Below, one piece after another: positions 46,560 to 58,100 of a stretch of DNA of 64,000 nucleotides. The stretch is taken from assembly GCA_902596975.1 (NCBI GenBank), contig CACJWS010000005.1, positions 36,057-100,056 of the forward strand, read 5' to 3'. A model generated the notes under the pieces. The model was not told where the DNA came from, made no database searches, and saw only the letters and a list, made by a program, of their open reading frames with translations. The translations under genes were made by a program, and so were the position numbers. The number at the start of each line of letters is the position of its first letter. Position 1 is the first letter of the stretch. This DNA comes from an uncultured Pelagibacteraceae bacterium (GTDB lineage Bacteria; Pseudomonadota; Alphaproteobacteria; Pelagibacterales; Pelagibacteraceae).

Positions 46560-48968
46560 TTAGGATCTAATTTTTGCGCCAGACTTTGACTCAACGGAAG
46601 AGATAATTAGTTTATTAATGTTATCCAGGTCATTTTCATTTAATGTTTTTTCTTCTGACTGAATAGTTACATTAACAGCTATAGATTTTTTTCCTTCTGG
46701 TATATTTTCTCCCTCAAAAACATCAAATACTCTTACTGACTTAATTAATTTGTTATCAACAGATTTAATTATATTAACTAATTCTTGAGATTTAAAATTT
46801 TTATTTATAATAAATGCAAAATCTCTCTCTGATTTTTGGAAATCAGAAAATTTATATTCAGATTTTGAGTATTTTATCTTTTGTTTAGGCTCTCTTATAT
46901 GATCAAGACAAATTTCAAATATTACCAAACCTTCGGTTTTTATATCTAATTTTTTTATTATGTTTGGATGTATCTCACCAAAGTATGCTAAAGCATTTTT
47001 TTCTTTTTTATTTTGGTAAACCCCTCCAGATTTTCCTGGATGATAGTAAGAAGGAGTTTTATCATCTATAGTAATATCATCTTTATCAATCCCTGCTTCA
47101 CAAAGACTTTGTATTACATCTTTTTTTACATCAAACGTGTCTACAATTCTCTCTTTATCATTCCAAGATAATCTTGAAACCTTTCCTGCCCTTACGGCGC
47201 CTATAAGAGTCAGTTGATCTCCAGGATTTTTTCCTTTAAACGCTGGACCAATTTCAAATAAAGAAATATCTTTAAATCCTCTATCTAAATTTTTCTTCAA
47301 ATAAAATAATAAATTTGGAAAAATAGAATTTCTCAAAACATTTAGATCTGAACTAATCGGATTTACAATTGGTATTTCTTCGTCGTTTTCTTTAAATAAT
47401 TGATTAATTTTAGAGTCAGTAAATGACCAAGTCACAGTTTCTAAGTAACCTTTTGATGCCACAGATCTTTGTAAAAAATGAAATAATTTCTGATAATAAT
47501 TAAGTGTGGGCTTTAATCTTGTCTTAATTGGTTCTGATGTATTAATATGTTCATAACCTTTTATTCTCACTATTTCTTCAACAATATCAATTGATTGAGT
47601 TATGTCTGGTCTCCAAGAGGGTACTACTAACTTTAAAATTTTTTTATTTTTAGATACATCAAAACCTAGTTTTTCAAGTATTTTAATTAATTCTTTATTT
47701 TCAACATTAAATCCTGTCGTTTTTTCAAAAAGAAATGGGTCAAAATTAATTATTGTTTTTTTATAATTATCAATTTTTTTTACATCTAAGTTACTTATTT
47801 CGCCTCCACAAATTTGTTTTATTAGCTCAGATGCTTTTATTAATCCTTCTTCAAATGAAAGGGGATCTATGCCTCTTTCGAATCTGAATTTTGCATCTGT
47901 ATCTATATTTAATTGTTTAGAGGTTTTTCTTATTGAACGTGGCAAAAAATAAGCAGATTCTAATAATATATTTTTAGTCGAATATTCTGTTCCAGATCTT
48001 GTCCCACCAATTATGCCACCAAGACCAAGGACTCCAGATCTGTCAGAAATAACGCACATATCATTTTCTAAAATATATTTTTTATTATCTAAGGCTTCGA
48101 AGCTTTCTCCTTTAGATGAACTTCTAACAATAATTTCATTATCTATTTTATCTGCATCATAAGCGTGTAATGGTCTATTTAAGTCAAACATTACATAATT
48201 AGTAATATCGACTATGGCAGATATTGGTTTTTGGCCTAAAGATTTAATTTTATCTTTTAGCCATTTTGGACTCTCTTTATTTGTTACACCTTTTATTAAA
48301 CAACTTCCAAATATTGTGCATCCTTGGGCTTTTTCTTTTTTTATTGTTACGTTTATATTTTGATTACCTCTATATTTTAAATTGGATTTTTTATTAATTT
48401 TTAATTTACCAGCACCAGCAGCAGATAAATCTCTAGCAATTCCTCTTACTCCTAAACAATCTGGTCTATTGGGCGTAATTGATAAATCTATTACTTTTTC
48501 AGAAGTGTTTTTAAAATATTTTTCTCCAATTTTATTTGCATATTTATTGTTTTTTAATTCTATAATTCCATCACTTTCATTGGATAATAGTAATTCTGAC
48601 TCAGAACAGAGCATTCCATATGATGTTACACCTCTTATTTTACTTACAGATAATTTCATCTGATTTTTGGGAATAATTGATCCTGGAGGAGCATAAACTG
48701 TCAAAAGACCATTTTTTGCATTTGGGGCTCCACATACTACTTCAATTGTTTTGTCGCTACCTATATCAACATCACATAACTTCAATCTGTCAGCATTTGG
48801 ATGAGTTTTGGCATTTATAATTTTTGCAACAATAAATGTATCTAATTCAGATGTAGAACTCTCAAAACTTTCTACTTCTAGACCAATATTAGTTAATTTA
48901 TCTATTATTTGATTATTGTTAAATTTTGTATCAAGATGGTTTTTTAACCAGTCAACTGTGAACTTCAT
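46560..48968 (-). CDS. pheT: Phenylalanyl-tRNA synthetase beta subunit
   Basis: 802 aa. An N-terminal EMAP/tRNA-binding OB domain ([12 protein letters not shown]), the B3/B4 editing region (about 200-400), the B5 domain and a C-terminal anticodon-binding FDX-ACB domain ([12 protein letters not shown]) are visible. The start overlaps the pheS TGA (ATGA), as usual for coupled subunits. Confidence 0.96.
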   Translation of the reverse strand: MKFTVDWLKNHLDTKFNNNQIIDKLTNIGLEVESFESSTSELDTFIVAKIINAKTHPNADRLKLCDVDIGSDKTIEVVCGAPNAKNGLLTVYAPPGSIIPKNQMKLSVSKIRGVTSYGMLCSESELLLSNESDGIIELKNNKYANKIGEKYFKNTSEKVIDLSITPNRPDCLGVRGIARDLSAAGAGKLKINKKSNLKYRGNQNINVTIKKEKAQGCTIFGSCLIKGVTNKESPKWLKDKIKSLGQKPISAIVDITNYVMFDLNRPLHAYDADKIDNEIIVRSSSKGESFEALDNKKYILENDMCVISDRSGVLGLGGIIGGTRSGTEYSTKNILLESAYFLPRSIRKTSKQLNIDTDAKFRFERGIDPLSFEEGLIKASELIKQICGGEISNLDVKKIDNYKKTIINFDPFLFEKTTGFNVENKELIKILEKLGFDVSKNKKILKLVVPSWRPDITQSIDIVEEIVRIKGYEHINTSEPIKTRLKPTLNYYQKLFHFLQRSVASKGYLETVTWSFTDSKINQLFKENDEEIPIVNPISSDLNVLRNSIFPNLLFYLKKNLDRGFKDISLFEIGPAFKGKNPGDQLTLIGAVRAGKVSRLSWNDKERIVDTFDVKKDVIQSLCEAGIDKDDITIDDKTPSYYHPGKSGGVYQNKKEKNALAYFGEIHPNIIKKLDIKTEGLVIFEICLDHIREPKQKIKYSKSEYKFSDFQKSERDFAFIINKNFKSQELVNIIKSVDNKLIKSVRVFDVFEGENIPEGKKSIAVNVTIQSEEKTLNENDLDNINKLIISSVESKSGAKIRS

Positions 48969-50032
48969 CTACTTAGCCCTCTATAATTTGAAGGGACATC
49001 CAATGGATCAAAGCCAAAGTGACTTAACCATCTATAATCAGTCTCAAAAAAGGCTCTTAAATCATTAATTCCATATTTTAACATTCCAAGTCTGTCTATG
49101 CCAATTCCAAAGGCATATCCTTGATATTTACTTGGATTAACATTTACATTTTTTAAAACATTTGGATGAACCATTCCACAGCCTAGAATTTCTAACCATT
49201 TATTACCTTCACCAATTACTATCTTTCCATTTTTAATTTCATATCCTATATCTACTTCTGCTGAAGGTTCCGTAAATGGAAAATGACTTGGTCTGAATCT
49301 CATTTTAATTTTATCAACTTCAAAAAACTCCTTAATAAAATAATTTAAACATCCTTTTAAATGTCCCATATTTATATTCTTATCTATATGAAGTCCCTCA
49401 ACTTGATGAAACATCGGAGCATGGGTTTGATCACTATCTGATCTGTAAGTTCGTCCTGGAGCAATAATTTTAAAAGGGGGTTTGCCTTTTAGCATAGTTC
49501 TTACCTGAACTGGAGATGTGTGAGTTCTTAAAAGTAATTCCTTATTATTATCAAGATAAAAAGTATCATGCATATCTCTAGCTGGATGGTTATCCGGTGT
49601 ATTTAATGCTGTAAAATTATTATATTCATTTTCTACATCTGGGCCTTCCTCAACACTAAATCCTATTTCAGAAAATATAGATGAAATTTCATCTATTACC
49701 TGGGAGACTGGATGAATTTTACCAATTTCAATATTCCTTTCTGGAAGAGTTACATCAATTTTTTCTTTCTCAAGCTTTAAATTAATTTCTTTAGTTTCTA
49801 TTTCTTGAATTTTGGTTGATATTTTATTTTGAAGTTCGTCTTTAATATTATTTAAATCTGAAGCTAATTTTTTTCTTTCCACTACAGAAATCGAACCTAA
49901 TTTTTTAAATTCGTTCGATATAATTCCATTTTTTCCAAATAGTTCGGATTTGAGGTTATTTACTTTTTCAATGTTATTTTCTGTATTAAGCTTATCGATA
50001 TAATCATTTTTTATTTTTTTAATATCAGACAT
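48965..50032 (-). CDS. pheS: Phenylalanyl-tRNA synthetase alpha subunit
   Basis: 355 aa catalytic subunit. It has an N-terminal coiled coil (about 1-90), then class II motifs: PAEVDIGYE, motif 2 region [19 protein letters not shown], and motif 3 [14 protein letters not shown]. The gene lies in the thrS-infC-rpmI-rplT-pheS-pheT order known from E. coli. No leader peptide gene like pheM is evident in the 43 nt upstream. Confidence 0.96.
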   Translation of the reverse strand: MSDIKKIKNDYIDKLNTENNIEKVNNLKSELFGKNGIISNEFKKLGSISVVERKKLASDLNNIKDELQNKISTKIQEIETKEINLKLEKEKIDVTLPERNIEIGKIHPVSQVIDEISSIFSEIGFSVEEGPDVENEYNNFTALNTPDNHPARDMHDTFYLDNNKELLLRTHTSPVQVRTMLKGKPPFKIIAPGRTYRSDSDQTHAPMFHQVEGLHIDKNINMGHLKGCLNYFIKEFFEVDKIKMRFRPSHFPFTEPSAEVDIGYEIKNGKIVIGEGNKWLEILGCGMVHPNVLKNVNVNPSKYQGYAFGIGIDRLGMLKYGINDLRAFFETDYRWLSHFGFDPLDVPSNYRGLSR

Positions 50033-50075
50033 TTTAATAGAATATTTGTTAAAGGAAGAAAAACAATAGTCTTGA

Positions 50076-50432
50076 TTAATTTAATGCTGCTTGAGCCCTT
50101 TTAACTATAGTTTTGAATGCTTCGGGGTTATCGTAAGCAATTTCTGCAAGAATTTTTCTATCTAATTTAATTCCTGATTTGCTTAAACCATTAATAAACT
50201 TTGAATATGTTATACCTTCTGATCTGACACCAGCATTAATTCTTTGTATCCACAGTGATTTGAAATCCCTTTTTTTATTTCTTCTATCTCTATAAGCATA
50301 CTGCATGGCTTTTTCCATTGCTTGTCTTGCAACTCTTATTGTATTTTTTCTTCTTCCCCACTGACCTTTAACAGCTTTTAAAACTTTTTTGTGTTTAGCT
50401 CTGCTTGTAACTCCTCTTTTAACTCTTGCCAT
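50076..50432 (-). CDS. rplT: 50S ribosomal protein L20
   Basis: A 118 aa, very basic early-assembly protein of the large subunit ([24 protein letters not shown]). It lies 1 nt after rpmI. In many bacteria L20 represses its own rpmI-rplT mRNA; no leader structure could be confirmed here by eye. Confidence 0.97.
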   Translation of the reverse strand: MARVKRGVTSRAKHKKVLKAVKGQWGRRKNTIRVARQAMEKAMQYAYRDRRNKKRDFKSLWIQRINAGVRSEGITYSKFINGLSKSGIKLDRKILAEIAYDNPEAFKTIVKRAQAALN

Positions 50433-50433
50433 T

Positions 50434-50640
50434 TTATCCTCTTAAGCTGTAAGGCATATAAGATTTTACTATCTTACCATCTTGTTTTGATAAAACAGTT
50501 GTGCCTCTTTGTTTTCTAATTTGTGAATTAGTTCTTTTAATCATGCCGTGTCTTTTTCCAGCCTGTGGGGTAATAACCTTGCCTTTAGCTGATATTTTAA
50601 ATCTTTTTTTTGCTGAACTTTTTGTTTTTAACTTAGGCAT
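50434..50640 (-). CDS. rpmI: 50S ribosomal protein L35
   Basis: A 68 aa basic protein ([21 protein letters not shown]). It lies between infC (53 nt upstream) and rplT (1 nt downstream), the standard order. Confidence 0.97.
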   Translation of the reverse strand: MPKLKTKSSAKKRFKISAKGKVITPQAGKRHGMIKRTNSQIRKQRGTTVLSKQDGKIVKSYMPYSLRG

Positions 50641-50693
50641 AATTTTTGGGGGTTATACAAATATTAAATTAAATTTACAACTAGAAATATGGC

Positions 50694-51239
50694 TTATAAA
50701 GGCTGGATTACCATAATCATTTGCTTTCCATCAAATTTTGGCTGAAGCTCTACTCTTCCAATAGTCTCCATGTCTGCCTTAATTTTATCCATTAATTCAT
50801 TGCCAAGGTTTGAATGTTGTAACTCTCTACCTTTAAACCTTATTGTAAATTTGACTTTATCGCCCTTTGCCAAAAATTTTTGAGCATTTTTAATTTTGAA
50901 AGTGTAGTCATGAACTTCTGTAACTGGCCTTAATTTTATTTCTTTTAATTCAATCTTCTTTTGTTTTTTTTTTGCCTTATTAGCTTTTTTTTGCGCATCG
51001 TATTTATATTTACCCATGTCCATAATTTTACAGACAGGCGGTTTTGCATTTGGAGCAATTTCAATTAAATCTAAACCTTCATTTTTTGCTTTATTGATTG
51101 CTTCATTTAAATTTAAAATTCCTAAATTTTCACCATCACTTGCAATAACTTGAACTTCGTTTGATGTAATTCTATTATTAGACCTTGGGCCTCTTGCTTT
51201 AGTTCTTTTTTGAAAATAATTTTGTTTAAAATCTGCCAC
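50694..51239 (-). CDS. infC: Translation initiation factor IF-3
   Basis: A 181 aa fidelity factor for start-codon selection. The N-terminal domain has LNLNEAINKAKNEGLDLIEI, the linker is Lys-rich, and the C-terminal domain has EIKLRPVTEVHDY and FTIRFKGRELQH. The start is GTG at 51239-51237, directly after the thrS TAA. A non-ATG start is notable because IF-3 in enterobacteria uses a rare start for autoregulation; whether that holds here is inference. Confidence 0.94.
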   Translation of the reverse strand: MADFKQNYFQKRTKARGPRSNNRITSNEVQVIASDGENLGILNLNEAINKAKNEGLDLIEIAPNAKPPVCKIMDMGKYKYDAQKKANKAKKKQKKIELKEIKLRPVTEVHDYTFKIKNAQKFLAKGDKVKFTIRFKGRELQHSNLGNELMDKIKADMETIGRVELQPKFDGKQMIMVIQPL

Positions 51240-53159
51240 TTAGATTGAAGGAGCTTTATTTAGATCTGTATATTTTTTTATAAATTCTTTCAAAGCTATA
51301 TTTTCTTGTTTATTAGAATCCAATCTTCTAATAGTTACACTGTTGGAGTCAACTTCTTTTTTTCCACAAATCAATAACATTGGTACTTTTGTTAAAGAAT
51401 GATCTCTTATTTTATAATTTAAATTGTGATTTTTAAGATCCACCTCGACAATCAAACCACTCCGTTTTAATTCCTTAGCTACACTTTTAGCATATTCATC
51501 AAAATCACTAGAGATCGGAATAACTACTGCCTGTAAAGGTGATATCCAAAATGGCAGTTTGCCTGCATAATTTTCTATAAGGATACCTATGAACCTTTCT
51601 AAAGATCCAAATAATGCTCTGTGTAACATTACAGGTACTTTTTTAGTTCCATCTTTATCAACAAAAGAAGCTCCTAATCTACCTGGTAAATTTAAATCTA
51701 CTTGCAAGGTTCCACACTGCCAATCTCTACCGATTGCATCTCTTAAAACAAATTCAATTTTTGGTCCATAAAATGCACCCTCACCTTTATTAATTGAGTA
51801 CTCTAGCTTTGTCGCTTTAATTGCCTCTAACAACGCAGCCTCTGATTTATCCCAAACTTTATCATCACCAACTCTTAAATCTGGTCTATCTGAATATTTT
51901 AAAATAACATCTTCAAAACCAAGATCTTTATAAATTTCTAAAATTAAATTTGTAACACTCAAACATTCTTCAGTAATTTGTTCTTCTGTACAAAAAATAT
52001 GTGCATCATCTTGAGTAAAGGCTCTTACACGTAATAATCCATGCAATGCACCTGAAGGTTCATATCTATGAACTTTTCCAAATTCTGACATCTTTAAAGG
52101 TAAGTCCCTATAACTTTTAAGTCCTTGATTAAATACTTGAACACACCCAGGACAATTCATGGGTTTAATTGCAAATACTTTTTCATCTGGTGTAGTTGAA
52201 GTATACATATTAGCTCCAAATTTTTCCCAGTGGCCAGATTTTTCCCACAAAGATCTATCAAGTATTTCTGGCGTATTTATCTCTTTGTAACCATCGTGAT
52301 CTTGTTTCATTCTCATATATGAAACTAATTTTTGGAACAAATTCCATCCTTTCTGGTGCCAAAACACAGATCCAGGACTTTCTTCTCTAAAATGAAATAA
52401 ATCCATCTCTTTTCCAATTTTTCTATGATCTCTTTTTTCTGCTTCCTCAATTCTCTGAAGATAAAGGTCTAATTCTTTTTGAGTTGCCCAACCAGTACCA
52501 TATATTCTTTGAAGCATTTCATTATTAGAGTCACCACGCCAATAAGCCCCTGATACTTTTGTCAGTTTAAAAGCCTTACCTATTTTACCAGAAGATACTA
52601 AATGTGGACCTCTACATAAATCATGCCATGTTTCGCCATGATGATAAACCGTAAGTTCTTCGTTTTTAGGAATGCTCTCAATTATCTCAGCTTTGTATTT
52701 TTCTCCAATTTTTTTAAAATGACTTATTGCTTTATCTCTCTCCCAGACTTCTTTTCTTGTTTTTACATCTTTATCTATTATCTCTGACATTTTTTTTTCA
52801 ATCTTTTTTAAATCATCGCTAGTAAAAGGCTCTTTCCTTGCAAAATCATAGTAAAATCCATTTTCTATAACTGGCCCAATTGTTACCTGTGTGCCTGGGT
52901 ATAGTTCTTGAACGGCCATGGCCATTATATGTGCAGTGTCATGTCTAATGACTTCTAAACCCTCAGGATCTTTAGCTGTAAATATTTCAATAGAACAATC
53001 TTGATCAATAACAGTATATAAATCTTTAAGCTCACCGTTTATGCTCATCACCAAAGCTTGCTTACCTAAAGACTTGCTAATTTTTTCAGCAACCTCAGTG
53101 CCTGTTATACTTTTTTCAAAGTTTAATTTTTTTCCATCAGGTAATGTAATATTTGGCAT
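51240..53159 (-). CDS. thrS: Threonyl-tRNA synthetase
   Basis: 639 aa, complete: TGS domain, editing domain (HDTAHIMAMAVQELYP, with the later Cys in HDLCRGPH), and class II catalytic core with the zinc Cys in MNCPGCVQVF. Motif 2 FGKVHRYEPSGALHGLLRVR is clear, followed by the anticodon domain. The ATG overlaps the TAA of the upstream glycosyltransferase (TAATG), so translation of thrS may depend on that gene. Confidence 0.97.
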   Translation of the reverse strand: MPNITLPDGKKLNFEKSITGTEVAEKISKSLGKQALVMSINGELKDLYTVIDQDCSIEIFTAKDPEGLEVIRHDTAHIMAMAVQELYPGTQVTIGPVIENGFYYDFARKEPFTSDDLKKIEKKMSEIIDKDVKTRKEVWERDKAISHFKKIGEKYKAEIIESIPKNEELTVYHHGETWHDLCRGPHLVSSGKIGKAFKLTKVSGAYWRGDSNNEMLQRIYGTGWATQKELDLYLQRIEEAEKRDHRKIGKEMDLFHFREESPGSVFWHQKGWNLFQKLVSYMRMKQDHDGYKEINTPEILDRSLWEKSGHWEKFGANMYTSTTPDEKVFAIKPMNCPGCVQVFNQGLKSYRDLPLKMSEFGKVHRYEPSGALHGLLRVRAFTQDDAHIFCTEEQITEECLSVTNLILEIYKDLGFEDVILKYSDRPDLRVGDDKVWDKSEAALLEAIKATKLEYSINKGEGAFYGPKIEFVLRDAIGRDWQCGTLQVDLNLPGRLGASFVDKDGTKKVPVMLHRALFGSLERFIGILIENYAGKLPFWISPLQAVVIPISSDFDEYAKSVAKELKRSGLIVEVDLKNHNLNYKIRDHSLTKVPMLLICGKKEVDSNSVTIRRLDSNKQENIALKEFIKKYTDLNKAPSI

Positions 53160-54313
53160 TAGTTTATTAATTTTTTATACTCTGAATAAGTAGAAAAACA
53201 CATTTTTTCAACATTAAATTTTGAAACGACATTTTTTCTACCTTCTATACCCATTTGATTGATAGTCTGTTCATCTAAATTCATAATTTCTATTAATTTT
53301 TTTGAAAGATCGTCAGAGTTATTTGCTTCAAATAAAAATCCTGTTTTATTTTCACTTATAGTCTCTTTTGATCCCCCAATATTACTTGCAACAATTGGTT
53401 TTTCCATTGCTTGAGCCTCAACAGATATTCTTCCAAAGGCTTCTGGTTCTATAGATGAAGAAACTATGATGTCTGAAACTTTGTAGGCTAGAGGCATATT
53501 TTTACAATGATCTATAAATTTTACTTGGTTAGTTAATCTGTACTGTTCAACTAACCTAATAAGTTTCTTTTTGTAAAGTTCTCTTCCTTGATCGCTCCCA
53601 AGAATAATTACATTAAATACCTCATGTCCTAAATTAATATTTACTTTATTAATAGCATCTAAAAACATTTCTTGCCCTTTCCATTCTGTTAATCTTCCGG
53701 GCAATAGAACAGTTTTTCTCTCAATTTTAAGTTGCCATGATTTAAATAATTCATCTTCCTCTGTTTCTATAATAGTTGATGGATCAAAATAGTCAGTATT
53801 AATGCCTCTAAATATCACCAAGAATTTTTTTTTATCATTAAGGTATTCAGAGTAGTTTTCTTTAATATGTGAAAATATAAAATTAGACCCAGCAATAATT
53901 AAATCTGATCTCAACATTACAGAATTATATAATTTTTTTAATTTACTTTTAAAATTATATGTTCCATGAAATGTAGTTACAAATTTACGTCGTGTGATTT
54001 TGGTAGCTAGCAAACAAGACCATGCAGGTGCTCTACTTCTCGCGTGGACAATATTAATTCCATAAAATAAAATTATTAAAGAAATAATTATTGAATTAAA
54101 AAAAACCAAAATGGGGTTTTTAGAATTAACAGGTAATCTTATATATTTAACTTTTTTTTTATCTATAAACTTTGTTAATTCACCACCGTTACAAATTAAA
54201 AAAGATTTACAATCATTTTCATGTAGATAGTGTGCGATATCATAACAACCTGTTTCTGCACCACCGTATCCAAGTTTTGGTATAACTTGCAGAACTTTCA
54301 ATTTTGGATGCAT
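53159..54313 (-). CDS. GT4-family glycosyltransferase
   Basis: 384 aa, GT-B fold. The N-terminus is VIPKLGYGGAETGCYDIAHYL, a hydrophobic patch lies at about 70-88 (membrane association), and the C-terminal donor-binding domain has PGRLTEWKGQEMFLDA and EPEAFGRISVEAQAMEKPIVAS with the E-x7-E motif. It is probably involved in LPS-core or surface glycan assembly; sugar and acceptor are unknown. It is the first gene of the long reverse operon and overlaps thrS by 1 nt. Confidence 0.85.
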   Translation of the reverse strand: MHPKLKVLQVIPKLGYGGAETGCYDIAHYLHENDCKSFLICNGGELTKFIDKKKVKYIRLPVNSKNPILVFFNSIIISLIILFYGINIVHARSRAPAWSCLLATKITRRKFVTTFHGTYNFKSKLKKLYNSVMLRSDLIIAGSNFIFSHIKENYSEYLNDKKKFLVIFRGINTDYFDPSTIIETEEDELFKSWQLKIERKTVLLPGRLTEWKGQEMFLDAINKVNINLGHEVFNVIILGSDQGRELYKKKLIRLVEQYRLTNQVKFIDHCKNMPLAYKVSDIIVSSSIEPEAFGRISVEAQAMEKPIVASNIGGSKETISENKTGFLFEANNSDDLSKKLIEIMNLDEQTINQMGIEGRKNVVSKFNVEKMCFSTYSEYKKLIN

Positions 54314-54355
54314 ATGGTAGAGTTATAATATTTCAAATCAATTTTAATACTTTAT

Positions 54356-55117
54356 ATGAAAAAATTTAAATTTCTAAAAATTTCTAAAACAAAAAAACTA
54401 AGATATATAAGCAATTATTATAAGAAAAATCTTTATATTATATTTTTACCAGGTTTTGCATCCGATATAGAAGGAGATAAACCTAAGAGATTTTTAAACT
54501 ATGCTAAAAAAAATAAATTGGGTTTTTTGGCACTAGAATATTCTGGATACGGAAAATCTTCAGGTGAATTTACAAAAGGGAATATTTCCACTTGGGCAAA
54601 TGATGCAAAACAGACTATTAAGAATATAGTAAAAAAAAATGATATAATTTTAATAGGTTCTAGTATGGGTGCTTGGATTTCTTTATTATTATTTAAATCA
54701 ATTAAGAAACAAATTAAAGGCTTTATGGGAATTGGCTCTGCTCCAGAATTTTTAACAAGAATAATGTGGAAAAAATTTTCAAAAAAGACAAAGAGTGAAA
54801 TTATCAAAAAAGGTATTAGCAAAATTAAAAATGGTGGGTATGAGTATCTCATAACTAATCAATTAATTAAAGATGGAAGAAAAAAACAAAATAAAGTTTT
54901 AAATGTTAAAATCCCAATGAAAATACCTGTTACTATGGTCCATGGTCAAAAAGATGAAGTTGTACCAATTAAATACTCAAGAGAAGTTTTAAAAATCTTC
55001 AGCAAAGCAAAAAAAAAATTAAATATAATTAAGAAGGGTGACCATAGTCTCTCGTCAAAAAAAAATCTAAACATTATTTGTAAAGAGTTAGATGATATTA
55101 TTAAAAATACTAACTAG
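54356..55117 (+). CDS. Alpha/beta hydrolase, ABHD10-like
   Basis: A 253 aa serine hydrolase. The nucleophile elbow is GSSMG (101-105, Ser103), the oxyanion region is LPGFASDIEGDKP, the acid is in HGQKDEVVP and the base in KGDHSLS. The SDMxGxKP-like segment and YSGYGKSSG pattern recall mitochondrial ABHD10, an acyl-protein thioesterase, and its alphaproteobacterial relatives. The substrate is unknown. The start is 42 nt from the divergent glycosyltransferase; the end overlaps gltB by 8 nt. Confidence 0.8.
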   Translation: MKKFKFLKISKTKKLRYISNYYKKNLYIIFLPGFASDIEGDKPKRFLNYAKKNKLGFLALEYSGYGKSSGEFTKGNISTWANDAKQTIKNIVKKNDIILIGSSMGAWISLLLFKSIKKQIKGFMGIGSAPEFLTRIMWKKFSKKTKSEIIKKGISKIKNGGYEYLITNQLIKDGRKKQNKVLNVKIPMKIPVTMVHGQKDEVVPIKYSREVLKIFSKAKKKLNIIKKGDHSLSSKKNLNIICKELDDIIKNTN

Positions 55118-58100
55118 CTTGACCGACTAATTTTTTGTTTGATATAGGATTTTCTAATTTATCTAACATTTCTTTTGGACAAACTTGGACGAAATTATTT
55201 ACTTCATTTTCAAAATTCTCAACAATTTTTTTCGAGATTGTTGAATTTGTTTCTATCGCATGCTCTTTAATTAATTTCCTTAAGTGCTCAATCCAAAATT
55301 TAGTTTCTGGAGTTTGCCAAACTACACTTTCAGGATTTACTTTTTTATCAAATTGATTTTCAGGGTCATAAATAAATGCCATACCTCCTGTCATGCCAGC
55401 TCCAAAATTATCGCCAATATCTCCTAATATAATAATGTTTCCACCTGTCATGTATTCACAACCATTTGAATCACAACCTTCTACTACTGCAGTTGCACCT
55501 GAATTTCTAACAGCAAATCTCTCTCCTGCTTGTCCTGCAGCTAATAGTTTTCCTGAAGTAGCTCCATACAAAACAGTATTTCCAATAATAGTATTTTCAT
55601 TTGAAACAAGGTTGCTTTCATCTTGTAATTTAATCACAATAGTTCCACCTGATAATCCTTTAGCAACATAATCATTTGCATCCCCTTTTAAAATTAGTTT
55701 TAATCCTTTAATAGCAAAAGCACCAAAGGATTGACCTGCTGAACCTTTAAAATTTAATTCGATTGAATTTTCATCAAGATTGTTATTTCCAAATTTTTTG
55801 TACAAATGATAAGAAATTCTAGTACCAACTGCTCTATCAGTATTTTGAATTTCAAATTCTTGATTTATTTTTTCTTTTTTATCTATTTTGTCTTCTATTT
55901 CTGGCCATAATTTTTGATCTAAAGTATCTGGAACAGAATTAATTTCAGGTTTCTCACAATATCTTTTATTTTTTCCAGGATCTGCTTGAACAAAAAGAGG
56001 ATTTAAGTCTAGATCATCCAAGTTTGGCGATCCTTTGCTTACTTGCCTTAGTAAGTCAGTTCTTCCAATTACTTCATTTAAAGATTTGAAACCAAGATCA
56101 GCAAGTATTTCTCTTACTTCTTCTGCTATAAATGTAAAAAGGTTTACTACTTTTTCAGGAGTTCCAGTAAATTTCTCTCTTAATTTATCATCTTGTGTGC
56201 AAACACCCACTGGACATGTATTTGAATGACATTGTCTGACCATTATACATCCCATTGCGACTAAAGCAGTTGTTGCTACGCCAAATTCTTCTGCTCCCAT
56301 CATGGCTGCAATAACAACATCTCTTCCTGTTTTTATTCCACCGTCAGTTCTAAGCGTCACTTGATGTCTCAAGTTATTTAAAGTCAATACCTGATTTGCT
56401 TCTGTTAATCCCATCTCCCAAGGAACTCCAACATATTTAACGCTTGTCTGTGGAGTGGCTCCTGTACCTCCTGAGTGCCCTGAGATTAAAATTATGTCTG
56501 CTTTAGCTTTTGCAACTCCGGCAGCTATCGTTCCAATTCCCGATGAAGCAACTAATTTAACTCCAACCCTAGCCTTAGGATTTATTTGTTTTAAATCATA
56601 AATTAATTGAGCTAGATCCTCTATTGAGTAAATATCATGATGTGGTGGAGGTGATATTAAAGTAACTCCTGGCGTTGAGTGTCTCAATCTCGCAATTTCA
56701 TCCGTAACTTTAAAACCTGGTAATTGTCCACCTTCACCTGGTTTAGCGCCCTGTGCAATTTTGATTTCAATCTCATTACAATTATTTAAGTAATTAATTG
56801 TTACTCCAAATCTAGCTGATGCAATTTGTTTAACCCTTGAATTTGCACTATCTCCATTCTCCATAATCTTAAATCTTTTTTCATCTTCTCCACCTTCACC
56901 ACTACAAGATGCGCCTTTAATTCTGTTCATACCAACAGCAAGAGTTTCATGTGCTTCTTTAGATAAAGCTCCATGAGACATACTTCCACTTCCAAATCTT
57001 TTTAATATATTAGATGCAGGCTCAACATTAGATATATCGATAGGATTTTTAGATTTAAAATCTACTAAATCTCTTAAACTTATTGGATTTAGATTGTAAA
57101 TACCTTTTGTGTATTTTTTATATATTTCATAAGATCCTTGTCCAACCGCAGTTTGCAGTAAATGAATTAGTTTGCCTTGATACTGATGTGTTTCACCATT
57201 TTTTCTATATCTGTAAATACCTCCAATTGGCAAAATATTTGAATTATTGAAAAATGCTTCTTCGTGTATAGTTCTAATTTTCTTTTCTATTCCTTTTAAA
57301 CCAATTCCAGAAATCTTTGATAACATTCCAGGAAAGTAATCTTTCACAATTGTTCTGCTTAGTCCCACAGTTTCAAAATTACATCCACCTCTGTAAGAAC
57401 TTAAAACAGAAATTCCCATTTTAGACATTATTTTAAGAAGACCGAGATTGACTGATTTAATGTATCTTGAAACACATTCATCAAAAGTGAAATTTCCAAA
57501 TAATTTCTTAGAATGTCTTTGATGTAAGCTATCAAAAGCTAAATAAGGGTTCACTGTAGTAGCACCAACACCAATTAATGTTGCAAAAGAGTGAGTATCT
57601 AAAGCATCTCCAGTTTGAACATTAATAGAAACATAACCTCTTAAACCTAATTTAACTAAGTGTGTATTTATTGCCCCTATACATAAAAGCATCGGCATTG
57701 GCATTCTATTTTCTGAAATATTTTTATCTGATAATATTATCTGTTTAATTCCTTCTCTAACAGCTTGTTCAGATTTAACTTTGAGTAAATTTATTGATGT
57801 CTCTAAATCATCATCCTTGCTGAATGTACAATCTAAAACTTTATTATTATTTCCAAAGAATTTCAAAAATTTTTCAAATTGTGCATTTGATAATATCGGA
57901 CTATTTAAGACATAAATATTATCTTTAGTTAATTTACTAAAATCTAAAATATTACCAAGGTTTCCAAATCTTGTCTTTAAACTCATAACTTTATTTTCTC
58001 TAAGAGAGTCAATTGGTGGATTTGTAACCTGACTAAAGTTTTGTCTAAAGTAATGATATAGTGGTCTATATTTGTCAGATAAAACTGCTAAAGGCGTGTC

